DNA of 34,461 nt. Source: Thermoplasmata archaeon. Lineage in GTDB: Archaea > Thermoplasmatota > Thermoplasmata > Lutacidiplasmatales > UBA184. Below are positions 16,862-28,542 of the stretch, one piece after another (the stretch's first letter is position 1; the number at the start of each line of letters is the position of its first letter). The position numbers were made by a program, and so were the translations under genes. The notes under the pieces were generated by a model. That model saw nothing but the letters and a program-made list of their open reading frames with translations, searched no databases and had not been told where the DNA came from. The stretch is taken from assembly GCA_030041735.1 (NCBI GenBank), contig JASIBA010000164.1:1-34461 (forward strand). Direction: 5' to 3'.

Positions 16862-17416
16862 TCACGGATCCCGGAGCCCGACCAGGGCGAGCACGTCCTG
16901 GTGGTCCCGGGCGAACTCGCTCGCGACCATCGTTCGGACCGGGCGGAACGCGAGCTCGCGCCAGAGGGGACCGGCCGCCGGGGCCGGATCCGGCCAGGAG
17001 AACCGATAGACGAACTGGAGGTCCCAGTGCGGGTCGCCTCCCTCCGCGCCGCGCCCGTACGTCTCCGAGAACACCTGCGGGCGGCCCGGCTCGTCGATCG
17101 GGCGGCCGAGCAGCTCGGCCGAGATCCGTCGGGCCGCGTCGCCGGGGGACTCGAACAGCAGGAGGTGGCTCGCCGGCAGCATCCAGCGATCCGGCCATCG
17201 TCGGAGCCGCTCCCCGCTCAGGCCCCCGGCCTCGGACCACGGGCCCTCGGGATCGATCCGGCCCAGGAGCACGTCGCCGGGTCGGGTCGCGGACTCGACG
17301 ACGAGGAAGGCGCTCAGGCAGAAGCCGTCGTCCGGGACCTCCGACGTCCCGGCCGAGGGCGGGCGAGTCCCCGGACGGAACCGGCAGAACCGGCGCGCGG
17401 CCACGCGCGCCCACAC
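16862..17416 (-). CDS. Nudix-fold-like protein with degenerate Nudix box
   Basis: The 184-aa protein has the outline of a Nudix domain: a first strand with FCLSAFLVVES, VLLGRI, then WMLPASHLLLFESPGDAARRISAELLG in the place of the Nudix box (GX5EX7REUXEEXGU). The Gly pair and the RExxEE glutamates are mostly missing (RISAEL), so metal-dependent pyrophosphatase activity is doubtful. The C-terminal part (HWDLQFVYRFSW, ELAFRPVRTM) is rich in aromatic residues. I do not recognise a named family; the Nudix assignment is inference from the pattern. Start is a GTG; its 5' end lies 30 bp from the stop of the secreted-protein gene upstream. Confidence 0.65.
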   Translation of the reverse strand: MWARVAARRFCRFRPGTRPPSAGTSEVPDDGFCLSAFLVVESATRPGDVLLGRIDPEGPWSEAGGLSGERLRRWPDRWMLPASHLLLFESPGDAARRISAELLGRPIDEPGRPQVFSETYGRGAEGGDPHWDLQFVYRFSWPDPAPAAGPLWRELAFRPVRTMVASEFARDHQDVLALVGLRDP

Positions 17417-17446
17417 CTCGCCGGTCGCTTGAGCTCTGCGCGATCT

Positions 17447-18151
17447 CTACGCCGGACCGGGCGGCGGGGGCGGCGCGCCCGAGGCCGGAGGGCTCCCACG
17501 CCGCCGCAGCGCCACGACGACCAGGGCGACGAGCGCGACCGCGACCACGATCGGCAGGAGGACCGCCCAGTCCTCGAACGGGTTCCCGCCGCCCGAGCTC
17601 GTCGGGCAGAGCGGGCCGGAGCAGGACCCGACATTCTGGTAGAACGAGCCGAGGGCGCTCGATGCGGTCGTCGTGCCCACCGTCGCGGTCGCGAACGCGT
17701 TGACGATGAAGCCGGACGACGTCCCGACCGCGACCTTCGCGATGCTGAACGTGAGCACGGTCCCGCTGTTCGAGAGCGAGAAGAGGAGGACCCCCGCGGG
17801 GGCGGACGACGGCTCCAGACTGACGTAGCTGCCCGCCGTGGTGTTGTTGCCGAAGAGGGCGTAGGCGCTCGCGTTGAGCTGGGACCCGCCCCCGAAGTCG
17901 ACCGAGTACTCGTACGACGTCGTGTTCAGCACGAAGGGCCCGTCCAGCGTCAGCGTCACCGTGAGATTCGCTCCCCCCGGGTCGTAGGTCGTGATCCCGA
18001 TCAGCGCAGCGCTCCGGATCGCCGTGGAAGGAGCCTGGCTGAACGACAGGTCGTAGCCGGAACCCGCGGCGCTGGCGAGGCCGGCCGAGCCGACCACCAG
18101 CGCGCCGGCGACCACGGCGAGCGCCACCCACCACGCGGAGCGGACGGACAT
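17447..18151 (-). CDS. Secreted, C-terminally membrane-anchored protein of unknown function
   Basis: The 234-aa product begins with a signal peptide (MSVRSAWWVALAVVAGALVVGSAGLASAAG). An S/T/G/A-rich beta-type extracellular part of about 165 residues follows, with N-x-T/S sites (NLT, NTT, NAS, NNTT) that could be N-glycosylated. A Cys pair (SCSGPLCP) precedes a TM helix (WAVLLPIVVAVALVALVVVAL), then RRR and a P-rich cytosolic tail. The ORF track extends to 18325, but that part runs through the tRNA-Phe gene; the ATG at 18151 begins a proper signal peptide. Unknown family; possibly a surface protein. Confidence 0.78.
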   Translation of the reverse strand: MSVRSAWWVALAVVAGALVVGSAGLASAAGSGYDLSFSQAPSTAIRSAALIGITTYDPGGANLTVTLTLDGPFVLNTTSYEYSVDFGGGSQLNASAYALFGNNTTAGSYVSLEPSSAPAGVLLFSLSNSGTVLTFSIAKVAVGTSSGFIVNAFATATVGTTTASSALGSFYQNVGSCSGPLCPTSSGGGNPFEDWAVLLPIVVAVALVALVVVALRRRGSPPASGAPPPPPGPA

Positions 18152-18267
18152 CGGTCCCTGCCGAGCCCGGAGCGGTGGCTGCGGAACCCCGTTCCGAGCG
18201 CGCCCCGGGGCCCGAATCAGCGGGACGGGGGTCGATAAGCCTTGCGAGGCGAGGATCCGGAGGGAGG

Positions 18268-18341
18268 TGCCGCGGGCCGGGCTTGAACCGGCGGCTTCAA
18301 GATCTTCAGTCTTGCACTCTCCCAAACTGAGTTACCGCGGC
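18268..18341 (-). tRNA. tRNA-Phe (anticodon GAA)
   Basis: Read on the minus strand, the 74 bases fold as a full cloverleaf: acceptor stem GCCGCGG/CCGCGGC with discriminator A, D-arm ACTC/GAGT, anticodon stem CAAGA/TCTTG with loop CTGAAGA (anticodon GAA), and T-arm GCCGG/CCGGC with loop TTCAAGC. No intron is present and the 3' CCA is not encoded. A TATA box lies just upstream. Confidence 0.97.
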
Positions 18342-18370
18342 ACGGAGGGGAGCCCAGCGACGCCCGCCAT

Positions 18371-18380
18371 ATTATAGATA
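18371..18380 (-). promoter_or_regulatory. tRNA-Phe TATA box
   Basis: The minus strand reads TATCTATAATATGG, centred about 33 bp before the mature tRNA 5' end. This predicts transcription start about 7 nt before the tRNA. Confidence 0.7.
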
Positions 18381-18403
18381 GGGATAGTGCGAGCCCCGCC
18401 GGC

Positions 18404-18892
18404 TCAACGGGACGGGATTGCGTCCCAGAGATAGCCCGGAAGCGATAGACCGGCGCGTTCGATCTCGGCGCGCTCGACCGGACGCCAGAAGGTCCGGAGG
18501 GAGCCGCAGGGCCGGCCGTCCTCGGAGGCCGAGGTCGCGTCGATCGCCTGCCCCTCCGGCGCCAGGGGACCCAGCCGCGCCCGGGCCACGTAGAGTCGAC
18601 CGGCGCGCGGGAGCCGGCGGTGCTCGTAGGTGCCCGGACCGGTGCTCACCATCAGCCGGCCGCCCAGCTCGAGCGCGGTCCAATACGAGACCTCGTAGAG
18701 CACGGTAAAGTGGAGCCCGGTGTGGAACAGCCCGGGCCAGCCGGTCTCGTCGGACTCGGGCCGGAAGAACGTGCGCAGCTCCCGGCTCCCGTCCGCATCC
18801 TCCACCCGCTCGAACCGGAGCCGGAGGCCCCGGGGGTTCGCGGGCCCGCATCCGAAGCACCGGTTCTCGGGAGGGTTCTCCAGCTCGACCAT
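18404..18892 (-). CDS. Hotdog-fold thioesterase-like protein
   Basis: The 162-aa product begins MVELENPPENRCFGCGPANPRGLRLRFERV. The C-F-x-C-G-x-x-N-P-x-G-L-x-L-x-F motif is typical of a branch of the PaaI/YbgC-like thioesterase superfamily. The rest fits the hotdog fold (ETGWPGLFHTGLHFTVLYEVSYWTALELGG, YVARARLGPLAPEGQAIDATSASEDG). The track start at 18958 adds 22 charged residues; I prefer the ATG at 18892 because homology begins there. Likely hydrolyses or binds acyl-CoA; substrate unknown. The gene is upstream of tRNA-Phe on the same strand. Confidence 0.8.
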   Translation of the reverse strand: MVELENPPENRCFGCGPANPRGLRLRFERVEDADGSRELRTFFRPESDETGWPGLFHTGLHFTVLYEVSYWTALELGGRLMVSTGPGTYEHRRLPRAGRLYVARARLGPLAPEGQAIDATSASEDGRPCGSLRTFWRPVERAEIERAGLSLPGYLWDAIPSR

Positions 18893-19007
18893 GCGGGGGG
18901 AACGCGCGGCCTCCCTCTTGCGGTTTCGGAGCCGGTCCGCCTCCGGGTCCCGGCCCAACGCGCGCGCGTGCGTTCGAGCGGCGGATCACGCTTCACCGGC
19001 GGGCGAG

Positions 19008-19017
19008 CCTTATCAAC
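19008..19017 (+). promoter_or_regulatory. topA leaderless promoter
   Basis: CCTTATCAAC is centred about 27 bp before the GTG at 19039. This is the spacing expected if transcription starts at the start codon, and it supports that GTG. Confidence 0.6.
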
Positions 19018-19038
19018 CCCTCCCGACCTCGTGAGTGC

Positions 19039-21492
19039 GTGCCCGGACCTTCGACCCTCGTCGTGGCGGAGAAGTTCAACACCGCGCTCCGGATCGCGGT
19101 CGTCCTCTCGGACGGCCGGATGAAGCGCGCCCGTGTCGGCGGGACGAACGTCTTCGAGTTCGATCGCCCCGACGGTCGCTACGCGGTCGCGGGGCTCCGC
19201 GGCCACATCGTCGAGCTCGACTACCCGGCCGAGTTCCAGGAGTGGACGCTGGCGAGCCTACCCCGGCTGCTCGAAACCCCCCCGCTCAAGCGGGTCACCG
19301 AGACCGGGATCGTCACCGCGCTCCAGTCGATGGTGCGCGGGTTCGACCGCGTGATTATCGCCACGGACTTCGACCGGGAGGGCGAGCTCATCGGGCTCGA
19401 GTGCCTCGAGCTCCTCCAGAAGGTCCACCCCGACATCGAGGTCCGGCGGGCCCGCTACAGCGCCCTCACGCGCGACGAGATCGAGCGGAGCTTCGGGAAC
19501 CTCCAGACGCTCGACCACGCGCTCGCGGAGGCCGCCTCGGCGCGCCAGGAGATCGACCTCGTCTGGGGCGCCGTGCTGACGCGCTACCTCTCGCTCACGG
19601 CCGGCCAGCGCGGTCGTGGCTTCCTGTCGGCCGGGCGGGTCCAGACCCCGACGCTCGCGCTGCTCGTCGAGCGCGACCAGACGATCAAGGAGTTCGTCCC
19701 GACCCCGTACTGGGAGATCCACGCCGAGGGCGAGAAGGGTGGGGAACGATTCTCCCTGCAGCACGCCCACGGTCGGTGGGAGTCGAAGCCGGAGGCCGAG
19801 GCGATCTTCGGGCGGGTCCGCGACGTCCACGAGGGCCGGGTCGCGGCGTTCCAGGAGGAACCGACCCGCCGGCGCCCCCCGGTGCCGTTCTCCACGACGC
19901 TGTTCGTCGCCGAGGCCACCCGACTCGGGCTCGGGGCCGCGAACGCGATGCGGATCGCCGAGGACCTGTACACCCAGGGCCTGATCAGCTACCCGCGGAC
20001 GGACAACACGGTCTACCCTCGGAGCCTCTCCCTTCGCCCCCTCGTCGAGAAGTTCCGCGAAGGTCCGTTCGCGGAGGCGGCCGACTTCGTGCTCACGCAG
20101 CCCAGCTTCCGCCCCAGCCGGGGACGGACCGAGACGACCGACCACCCGCCGATCTATCCGACCGGCGCGGTCGATCCGAAGAAGCTCCGCCCCGACCACG
20201 CCAGGGTCTACGAGCTCGTCGTGCGCCGGTTCCTCGCGACGGTCGCGCCCGACGCGATCGGCTACCAGCGGACCGCCCAGGTCGCGATCGGGGGCGAGCC
20301 GTTCGAGGGGAAGGGCCAGCACGTGACCGATCCCGGATGGTACCGCGTCTACCCGTACTCCCAGCCGGAGGAATCGGCGATGCCGGTGCTCGCGGTCGGC
20401 GAGACGGTCGCCGTGCCGAAGGTCGAGCTGGTCGAGGAGCAGACGCGTCCCCCCCGGCGATTCACCCAGGGCTCGCTCATCCAGGAGATGGAGCGGCTCG
20501 GCCTGGGCACGAAGAGCACGCGGCACGACGTCCTGCAGAAGCTCTTCGACCGACACTACGTCAACCAGCGCCAGCTCGAACCGACGACGACCGGGATCGC
20601 CGTCACCGACGCGCTGCGCGCGCACGCGGCGGTGATCACGCGCCCGGAGATGACCCACCGCCTCGAGGAGGACATGGAGCTCGTCGCGGAGTCGAAGAAG
20701 CCCAGGACCGAGGTCCTCGACGAGTCGCGGGAGATGCTGCGGGAGGCGTACGGTCTCCTCGCTGCGAACGCGCCCGCCGTCAAGGAGACCCTGACCGGGG
20801 CGCTCGACAGGCAACACTTCGTGGGGCCGTGCCCGCGCTGCGGGGGCGCGCTCCTGATCCAGCGAAGCCCGCGCGGCTCCCGATGGATCCAGTGCGCGAA
20901 CAACCCCGCGACGTGCACGGTCACCTACTCCCTGCCCGCGGCCGGTTTCATCGAACCGGCGCCGGAGTTCCTGTGTGCCCAGTGCAAGTCGCCGCGGCTC
21001 AAGATCACATTCCGGGGCCAGCGACCCGACCTCTACTGCATGAACCCCGAATGCCCCGAGCATCACCGGGCGTTCCGGATCGGCACGTGCCCGGCCAGCC
21101 ACCACCCGCTGGAGATCCGCTACTCCTTCCTCGGCAAGCGGTTCGTCGGGTGCACGGGATATCCGGAGTGCCGGGTCACCTACCCGCTGCCGCAGCGGGG
21201 CCGGCTCGACAAGGACCAGCCGCCCTGCCCGACATGCGGCGCCCCGGTCGTCACGGCGATCGAGGCCGGCCGCCCCCCGTGGACCCTTTGCATCAATCCG
21301 GCGTGCCCGACCCGCGTCAAGGAACCGGCCAAGGCGGCCGCGAAGAAGCCGGCCCGCTCGGGCACGAAGTCGAAGGGCCGCGCCCGGGCGGCCGGAGCGG
21401 CCTCGAAGGCCCGGTCCCGTCGCGCGCGCGCCGCGGAACCCGCGACCGCCGAGACGGCGGTCATCGCTCCGCCCCGCGTCCCGGAGTCGTAA
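19039..21492 (+). CDS. topA: DNA topoisomerase I (type IA)
   Basis: Relaxes negative supercoils by single-strand passage. The Toprim domain is N-terminal (STLVVAEKFNTALRIA; IIATDFDREGELIG with the DxD-type acidic motif DFDREGE). The catalytic Tyr is Tyr318 in GLISYPRTDNTVYP. SARQEIDLVWGAVLTRYLS and GRVQTPTLALLVERD are characteristic. After about residue 590 come four zinc-finger-like units (CPRCGG...; CAQCKS...CMNPEC; CPASHH...CTGYPEC, with a variant first pair; CPTCGA...CINPAC). A K/R/A-rich tail ends the protein (KPARSGTKSKGRARAAG and onward). At 817 aa it is longer than many archaeal TopA because of the fingers and tail. The start is a GTG with a TATA box at -27. Confidence 0.96.
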   Translation: MPGPSTLVVAEKFNTALRIAVVLSDGRMKRARVGGTNVFEFDRPDGRYAVAGLRGHIVELDYPAEFQEWTLASLPRLLETPPLKRVTETGIVTALQSMVRGFDRVIIATDFDREGELIGLECLELLQKVHPDIEVRRARYSALTRDEIERSFGNLQTLDHALAEAASARQEIDLVWGAVLTRYLSLTAGQRGRGFLSAGRVQTPTLALLVERDQTIKEFVPTPYWEIHAEGEKGGERFSLQHAHGRWESKPEAEAIFGRVRDVHEGRVAAFQEEPTRRRPPVPFSTTLFVAEATRLGLGAANAMRIAEDLYTQGLISYPRTDNTVYPRSLSLRPLVEKFREGPFAEAADFVLTQPSFRPSRGRTETTDHPPIYPTGAVDPKKLRPDHARVYELVVRRFLATVAPDAIGYQRTAQVAIGGEPFEGKGQHVTDPGWYRVYPYSQPEESAMPVLAVGETVAVPKVELVEEQTRPPRRFTQGSLIQEMERLGLGTKSTRHDVLQKLFDRHYVNQRQLEPTTTGIAVTDALRAHAAVITRPEMTHRLEEDMELVAESKKPRTEVLDESREMLREAYGLLAANAPAVKETLTGALDRQHFVGPCPRCGGALLIQRSPRGSRWIQCANNPATCTVTYSLPAAGFIEPAPEFLCAQCKSPRLKITFRGQRPDLYCMNPECPEHHRAFRIGTCPASHHPLEIRYSFLGKRFVGCTGYPECRVTYPLPQRGRLDKDQPPCPTCGAPVVTAIEAGRPPWTLCINPACPTRVKEPAKAAAKKPARSGTKSKGRARAAGAASKARSRRARAAEPATAETAVIAPPRVPES

Positions 21493-21575
21493 ACCGGTCG
21501 CATAGGGCCGCGCGGCTAAGAGGTCGTCCCCCGGTCGCTCCGGGGGAACTCCGTTCCGCGACCTCTCGCCCCGGG

Positions 21576-21582
21576 TTAAATA
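21576..21582 (+). promoter_or_regulatory. Promoter of the creatininase-uvrA-uvrC unit
   Basis: GGGTTAAATACGG is centred 26 bp before the GTG at 21605, but only 14 bp before the GTG at 21593 used by the ORF track. The spacing favours a leaderless transcript starting at 21605. Confidence 0.6.
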
Positions 21583-21604
21583 CGGACGCCTCGTGAAATC
21601 TCTC

Positions 21605-22327
21605 GTGGCGACTTCCCGTCAGCTTCTGGAGCTCGACTCTCGCACGTTCGAGCGCGAGCTCGCCCGGAATCCCGTCGTCATCGTCCCCGTCGGGGCGCTC
21701 GAGGCCCACGGTCCCCACCTCCCGCTCGGGGCCGATCAGATCCAGGCGGAGGCGACCGCGCGGGCGCTGGCCGACCGGGTGGATGCCCTCATCGCGCCGA
21801 CGATCGCCTACGGATCCGCTCCGGGCGCCCGACGGTTCCCAGGGACGGTCTCCCTATCCATGGCGCAGTTGCAGACCCACGCTACCGGCGTCCTCTCGGA
21901 GCTCGCCCGCTCCGGCGTCCGGCGGCTCCTCGTGCTCTCGGGGCACGCCGAGCGCGGCCACATGGCGGCGCTCCGGGAGGCGGCCGACGACGCGATGCGC
22001 GCCTACCCCGCGACGAGGATCGTCGTGCTCTCCGACTACGATTTCGTCTACGAGCTCCGGGGAACGGAGTCGCCTGCGACCGACGGCCACGCGGGACTGC
22101 TCGAGACCTCGCGGGTGATGGCGCTCGCCCCGGGGGCGGTCGGGGCCGCGCGCCCGGTGGTGCTCGAGCGGGGCAGCCCGTTCGTGCCGGGCCCGCCCGA
22201 CGCGCGGGAGTGGCCCGAGAGCGTCATGGGCGACACGCGGCCCGCGTCGGCGGAGCTGGGACGCCGCGTCCAGGACCACGTGGTGGCGCGCCTGGTCGAG
22301 ACCGTCGGCACGCTGCTGCCGGCCTGA
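21605..22327 (+). CDS. Creatininase family metal-dependent amidohydrolase
   Basis: Family members cleave amide bonds with a di-metal site; they include creatininase and archaeal ArfB (formamidopyrimidine deformylase of riboflavin/F420 synthesis). Metal-ligand motifs are present: VPVGALEAHGPHLPLGADQ (Glu, His, Asp), LSGHAERGHMAAL in place of the usual NGHGGN, and DGHAGLLETS (His, Glu). IAYGSAPGARRFPGTVSLS corresponds to the substrate loop. Product is 240 aa. I chose the GTG at 21605 from the promoter spacing. The stop is 16 bp before uvrA, so it is likely co-transcribed with uvrA-uvrC; a metabolic link to repair is not evident. ArfB is a possible identity. Confidence 0.85.
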   Translation: MATSRQLLELDSRTFERELARNPVVIVPVGALEAHGPHLPLGADQIQAEATARALADRVDALIAPTIAYGSAPGARRFPGTVSLSMAQLQTHATGVLSELARSGVRRLLVLSGHAERGHMAALREAADDAMRAYPATRIVVLSDYDFVYELRGTESPATDGHAGLLETSRVMALAPGAVGAARPVVLERGSPFVPGPPDAREWPESVMGDTRPASAELGRRVQDHVVARLVETVGTLLPA

Positions 22328-22343
22328 GCCGGATCGAGGACCG

Positions 22344-25183
<2,840 letters not shown>

Positions 25184-25187
<4 letters not shown>

Positions 25188-26908
25188 GCGAGGGGCGGGG
25201 CCCCGAGCTCCCGGCGTTCGTGCCGGCCAGCCAGCTCGCGGCCGCCACGGGCGAAGGGTTCCGGACCGGACCGGACGCTCCGGGCGTCTACCTGTTCCGC
25301 TCGCCGCGGGGCGAGGTCATCTACGTCGGGAAGGCCCGCAGCCTCCGCCGCCGGGTCCTCGACCACCTGCGGGCCAAGATCGAGAAGGACGGCACGATCG
25401 TCGCGCAGAGCGCGAGCGTCGAGTTCGTCCCGACGGCGACCGAGCGCGAGGCGCTCCTGCTCGAGGCGAACCTGATCAAGCAGTACCAGCCGCCGTCGAA
25501 CGTGCTCCTCAAGGACGACAAGAGCTACCCGTACATCGCCGTCACCGCCGGAGAGCCGTTCCCCCGGATCCTGCTGGTCCGACGGCCCCGCCGCGCGCCG
25601 GGCACGCTCCTCTTCGGTCCGTACACCAGCGCCCGGGAGGCCCGCGGCGTCGAGCGCCTCCTCGCCGACCTCTTCCGCCTGCGCCGGTGCGTCCGGCTCC
25701 CGAAGGCGGCCTGTCTCTACTACCACCTCGGGGTCTGCTCGGCCCCGTGCATCGGCGCGATCTCGCCCGAGGACTACCGGGCCGACGTCGACCGCGCCAC
25801 CCGCATCCTGCGCGGCCAGGCCGGCCTCGTGCGCTCCGAGGTCGAGGCCGAGATGCGGAAGGCCGCGCAGCACGAGGAGTTCGAGCGCGCGGCGAGCCTG
25901 CGCGACGCCCTCGCCGGACTCGGCGCGCTCGCCGAGCGGCAGTCGGTGCTGGGCCGGGGGACCGGCCGCTCCGATGTGATCGCCGTCGCGTTCCCGAACG
26001 ATCCGGCCACGCTGCGCGTCGCGGTGGGCCTCCTGCGCGTCGAGGACGGGGAGGTCCGGCGGACCGAGCCGCATCTGGTCACGATCCCGGCGGACGACCT
26101 GCCCGAGCCCGGCGAGGTCCTCCGCCAGTTCCTCTCGCAGTACTACGGCGCGCTCGTGGAGCTGCCCGAGCGGATCTACATCGCGGGGGCCCGCCCCGCG
26201 GGGCTCGACGCGACCCTGGACGAGATGTTCGGCACGCGGGGGATCGAGGTGCACTTCCGCCCCACGGGCCGCTACGCGGCGCTCGCCGGGCTCGCCGAGC
26301 GCCTCGCGCGCGCGACGGTCGACCAGGTGGTCGCCCGCCCCGCGCCGCGGGAGGTGCTGGTCGCGCTCCAGAACCTGCTGCGCCTCCCCACGCTGCCGAA
26401 CCGGATCGAGGGGATCGACATCTCGATCTTCCAGGGCGCCGAGGCCGTCGGGTCGGTCGTCGTCTTCGAGAAGGGGGAGCCGAAGCGCTCGGAGTACCGG
26501 CGCTTCCGCATCCGCTCGGTCCCCGGCACCAACGACTTCGCGATGGTCGCCGAGGTCGTCGGCCGGCGCTACCGTCGCCGGCTGGAGGAAGCGGAGATCC
26601 TGCCCGACCTCCTCCTGATCGACGGGGGCGCGGGCCAGCTCGGGTCGGCGCTCTCGGCGCTGGGCGGCCTCGGGCTCGCCGACCGGATCCCGACCATCGG
26701 GCTCGCGAAGCGCGAGGAGGAGGTCTACGTGCCGGACCGGGCCGAGCCACTGCGGCCGAACCCGAACGCGGCGCCGATGCTGCTGCTCCGGGCCGTCCGG
26801 GACGAGGCCCACCGCTTCGCGGTGACCTACCACCGGACCCGGCGGCGGATGCGGCTCAGGGAGGAGTTCGCAGCGGCGCCGGGACCGGCTCGGGCGCCGC
26901 CCTCGTGA
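25184..26908 (+). CDS. uvrC: Excinuclease ABC subunit C, lacking the C-terminal HhH domain
   Basis: UvrC makes both incisions around a lesion. The GIY-YIG nuclease is at the N-terminus (PGVYLFRSPRGEVIYVGKARSLRRRVLDHL; TEREALLLEANLIKQYQPPSNVLLKDDKSYPY). Four Cys follow that can hold the UvrC 4Fe-4S cluster (CVRLPKAACLYYHLGVCSAPC). The UVR motif is at EVEAEMRKAAQHEEFERAASLRD. The RNase H-like 5' nuclease has its acidic residues and His (GIDISIFQG, LLIDGGAGQL, RDEAHRFAVTYHR). The protein then ends after RMRLREEF with an A/P-rich tail, without the (HhH)2 domain of about 60 residues expected next. 574 aa. The ATG overlaps the uvrA stop; the 3' end overlaps the convergent MFS gene by 53 bp. Confidence 0.95.
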
Positions 26909-28424
26909 GGTCGGCCCCCGGGACGTCCCGGCGGCCGGACGACGCCCGGCCCGAGATCCCGAGCGCGACCGCGCCCGCCAGGATCGTCAGCACCGCCATC
27001 ACCAGGAAGACGGCCCGGTAGGCGGCCACGGCCGCCGCGAGCGCGTCGCCCGGCGTCGGGATCGGAGGGAGTCCCTGGGTCGAGCGCCAGGTGATGTAGA
27101 CGGTGAACAGCGAAAGGCCTACCGCCCCGCCGAGGCTCTGGAGGAACCGGGTGATCCCGATGCCCGCGCCGACCTCGTGCCGGGGCACCTCGTTCTGGAT
27201 CGCGATCGTGGCTCCCGCGAGACCGACCCCGGCCCCGAAGCCGAACGGGATCAGCGGCAGGACCAGGCCACCCACGGGCAGGAACCCGTCCGCGAGCGTC
27301 CACAGCGGGGTCGACGGGGTGACCCCGTAGAGGAAGAGCGCGCACACGCCCGCGAGCAGCAGCGAGGGCACCATCACGATCCGGTACGGCAGTCGCGCGA
27401 GCAGTCCGCCCGAGGCGACCGCGCCCAGGATGAGCGGGATCGCGAAGAAGTAGACGACGTCGCGCACGAGGTTCGCCTCGTTCGGGTTGCCGGGCAGGAG
27501 GACCACCCCGACGAACACGGAGAGCAGCGTGATCAGCGCCGTGAGGACGATCCCGGTCACGAGGCTGATCGTGCCGGTGGCCGCGACCACGCGCCGCCCC
27601 AGGAGCCGAAGCGGCACCAGCGGGTCCCGCGACCGGAGCTCGAAGGCCACGAACAGGACGAGGAGCACCGCCGCGGCCGCGAGGAGCGCCACAGACGCCG
27701 GCGTCGTCCAGGTCCAGGAGGCATCGGAGATCTCCACGAGCGGGTACATCAGCGCGGAGACCCACCCGGCCAGGAGCACCGCGCCCGCCACGTCGAACCG
27801 TCCCCGCTCGGTCGGCCGCAGGGGTCCGAGCGTGAGCAGCAGCACGATCATCGCGGCCACGCCGATCGGGAGGTTGACGTAGAAGACCCACCGCCAGGTC
27901 GTCACATCGACGATGTAGCTGCCCAGGAGCGGGCCGACCACGATCGAGATGCCGCCCGCGGCGGAGAGGACGCCGGTGAGCCGGGCCCGGTTCTCGGGCG
28001 AGAACAGGAGCGCGACCATCGCGATCCCCACGGGGAGGAACGCGCCGGATCCGAAGCCCTGGATCCCCCGGAACAGGATCAGCTCGCCGAGCGTCTGGCT
28101 GGTGCCGGCGAGCGCCGAACCGCCGATGAAGATCGCGAGGGCGATCAGGAAGATGGACCGCCGGCTGTAGAGGTCCGAGAGCTTGGAGAACAGCGGGATC
28201 GCGACGGTCGACGCGATGAGGTAGGCGCTCGCCACGAACGTGATCCCGTCCGCCTGGTGCAGCGACGCCGCGATCGTCGGGAGCGCGGTGGCGACCACGA
28301 GCGCGTCCAGCCCCGCGAGCAGGATCGCCAGGAAGATGCCGAGCACGACCCCGGCGGCGGCCCCGCCGGTCAGGTAGGTCGGGCGGGTGGCGGCGGGATC
28401 GGGAGCGGTCGGATGCGCGTCCAT
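26856..28424 (-). CDS. MFS multidrug exporter, DHA2 (14-TM, EmrB/QacA) type
   Basis: The 522-aa protein has the DHA2 marks: TM1 motif LDALVVATALPTIAASLH, the loop SKLSDLYSRRSIFL between TM2 and TM3, RGIQGFGSGAFLPVGIAM (motif B area), and the antiporter motif C region GVLSAAGGISIVVGPLLGSYIV followed by WRWVFYVNLPIG. About 14 hydrophobic helices can be counted. It probably exports a drug-like compound in exchange for protons. It is divergent from a TetR gene across a 118-bp gap holding an operator array, so it is likely repressed by TetR. A DHA2 pump with its own TetR regulator is typical of bacterial resistance modules, which suggests acquisition by transfer (inference). Confidence 0.93.
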   Translation of the reverse strand: MDAHPTAPDPAATRPTYLTGGAAAGVVLGIFLAILLAGLDALVVATALPTIAASLHQADGITFVASAYLIASTVAIPLFSKLSDLYSRRSIFLIALAIFIGGSALAGTSQTLGELILFRGIQGFGSGAFLPVGIAMVALLFSPENRARLTGVLSAAGGISIVVGPLLGSYIVDVTTWRWVFYVNLPIGVAAMIVLLLTLGPLRPTERGRFDVAGAVLLAGWVSALMYPLVEISDASWTWTTPASVALLAAAAVLLVLFVAFELRSRDPLVPLRLLGRRVVAATGTISLVTGIVLTALITLLSVFVGVVLLPGNPNEANLVRDVVYFFAIPLILGAVASGGLLARLPYRIVMVPSLLLAGVCALFLYGVTPSTPLWTLADGFLPVGGLVLPLIPFGFGAGVGLAGATIAIQNEVPRHEVGAGIGITRFLQSLGGAVGLSLFTVYITWRSTQGLPPIPTPGDALAAAVAAYRAVFLVMAVLTILAGAVALGISGRASSGRRDVPGADLTRAAPEPVPAPLRTPP

Positions 28425-28456
28425 GGTGCGTGCGGAGCCTCGGCCGGGACAGGAGC

Positions 28457-28516
28457 AAACTGACTATAAGTCAGTTTTCAGACCATGAGTCAGTTTAGCA
28501 GACGCAAAGTCAGTTA
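28457..28516. promoter_or_regulatory. TetR operator array between the MFS pump and tetR (three sites)
   Basis: AACTGACTATAAGTCAGTT at 28458-28476 is a perfect inverted repeat around ATA (arms extend one more base on each side). The half-site AGTCAGTT recurs in direct orientation at 28469, 28488 and 28508, a spacing of 19 and 20 bp, near two helical turns. The left halves of sites two and three are degenerate (C-x-GAC kept). The first site contains a TATA-like CTTATAG for the pump on the minus strand; the third overlaps the tetR TATA box. Confidence 0.8.
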
Positions 28517-28519
28517 TAT
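28513..28519 (+). promoter_or_regulatory. tetR TATA box (AGTTATATC)
   Basis: Centred 27 bp before the tetR ATG at 28543, predicting a leaderless transcript. It overlaps the third operator half-site, consistent with autoregulation. Confidence 0.65.
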
Positions 28520-28542
28520 CCCCCAGCGCCTCTCCGGCGGCG

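Noticed and set aside
17447-18325. Longer secreted-protein ORF through the tRNA
   Set aside because: The first 58 residues are antisense/in-frame reading of the tRNA-Phe region; the signal peptide starts at the ATG at 18151.
26880-27020. Possible frameshift restoring an HhH domain to UvrC
   Set aside because: I read the other two plus-strand frames past the stop and saw no helix-hairpin-helix motif; the DNA encodes the convergent MFS pump.
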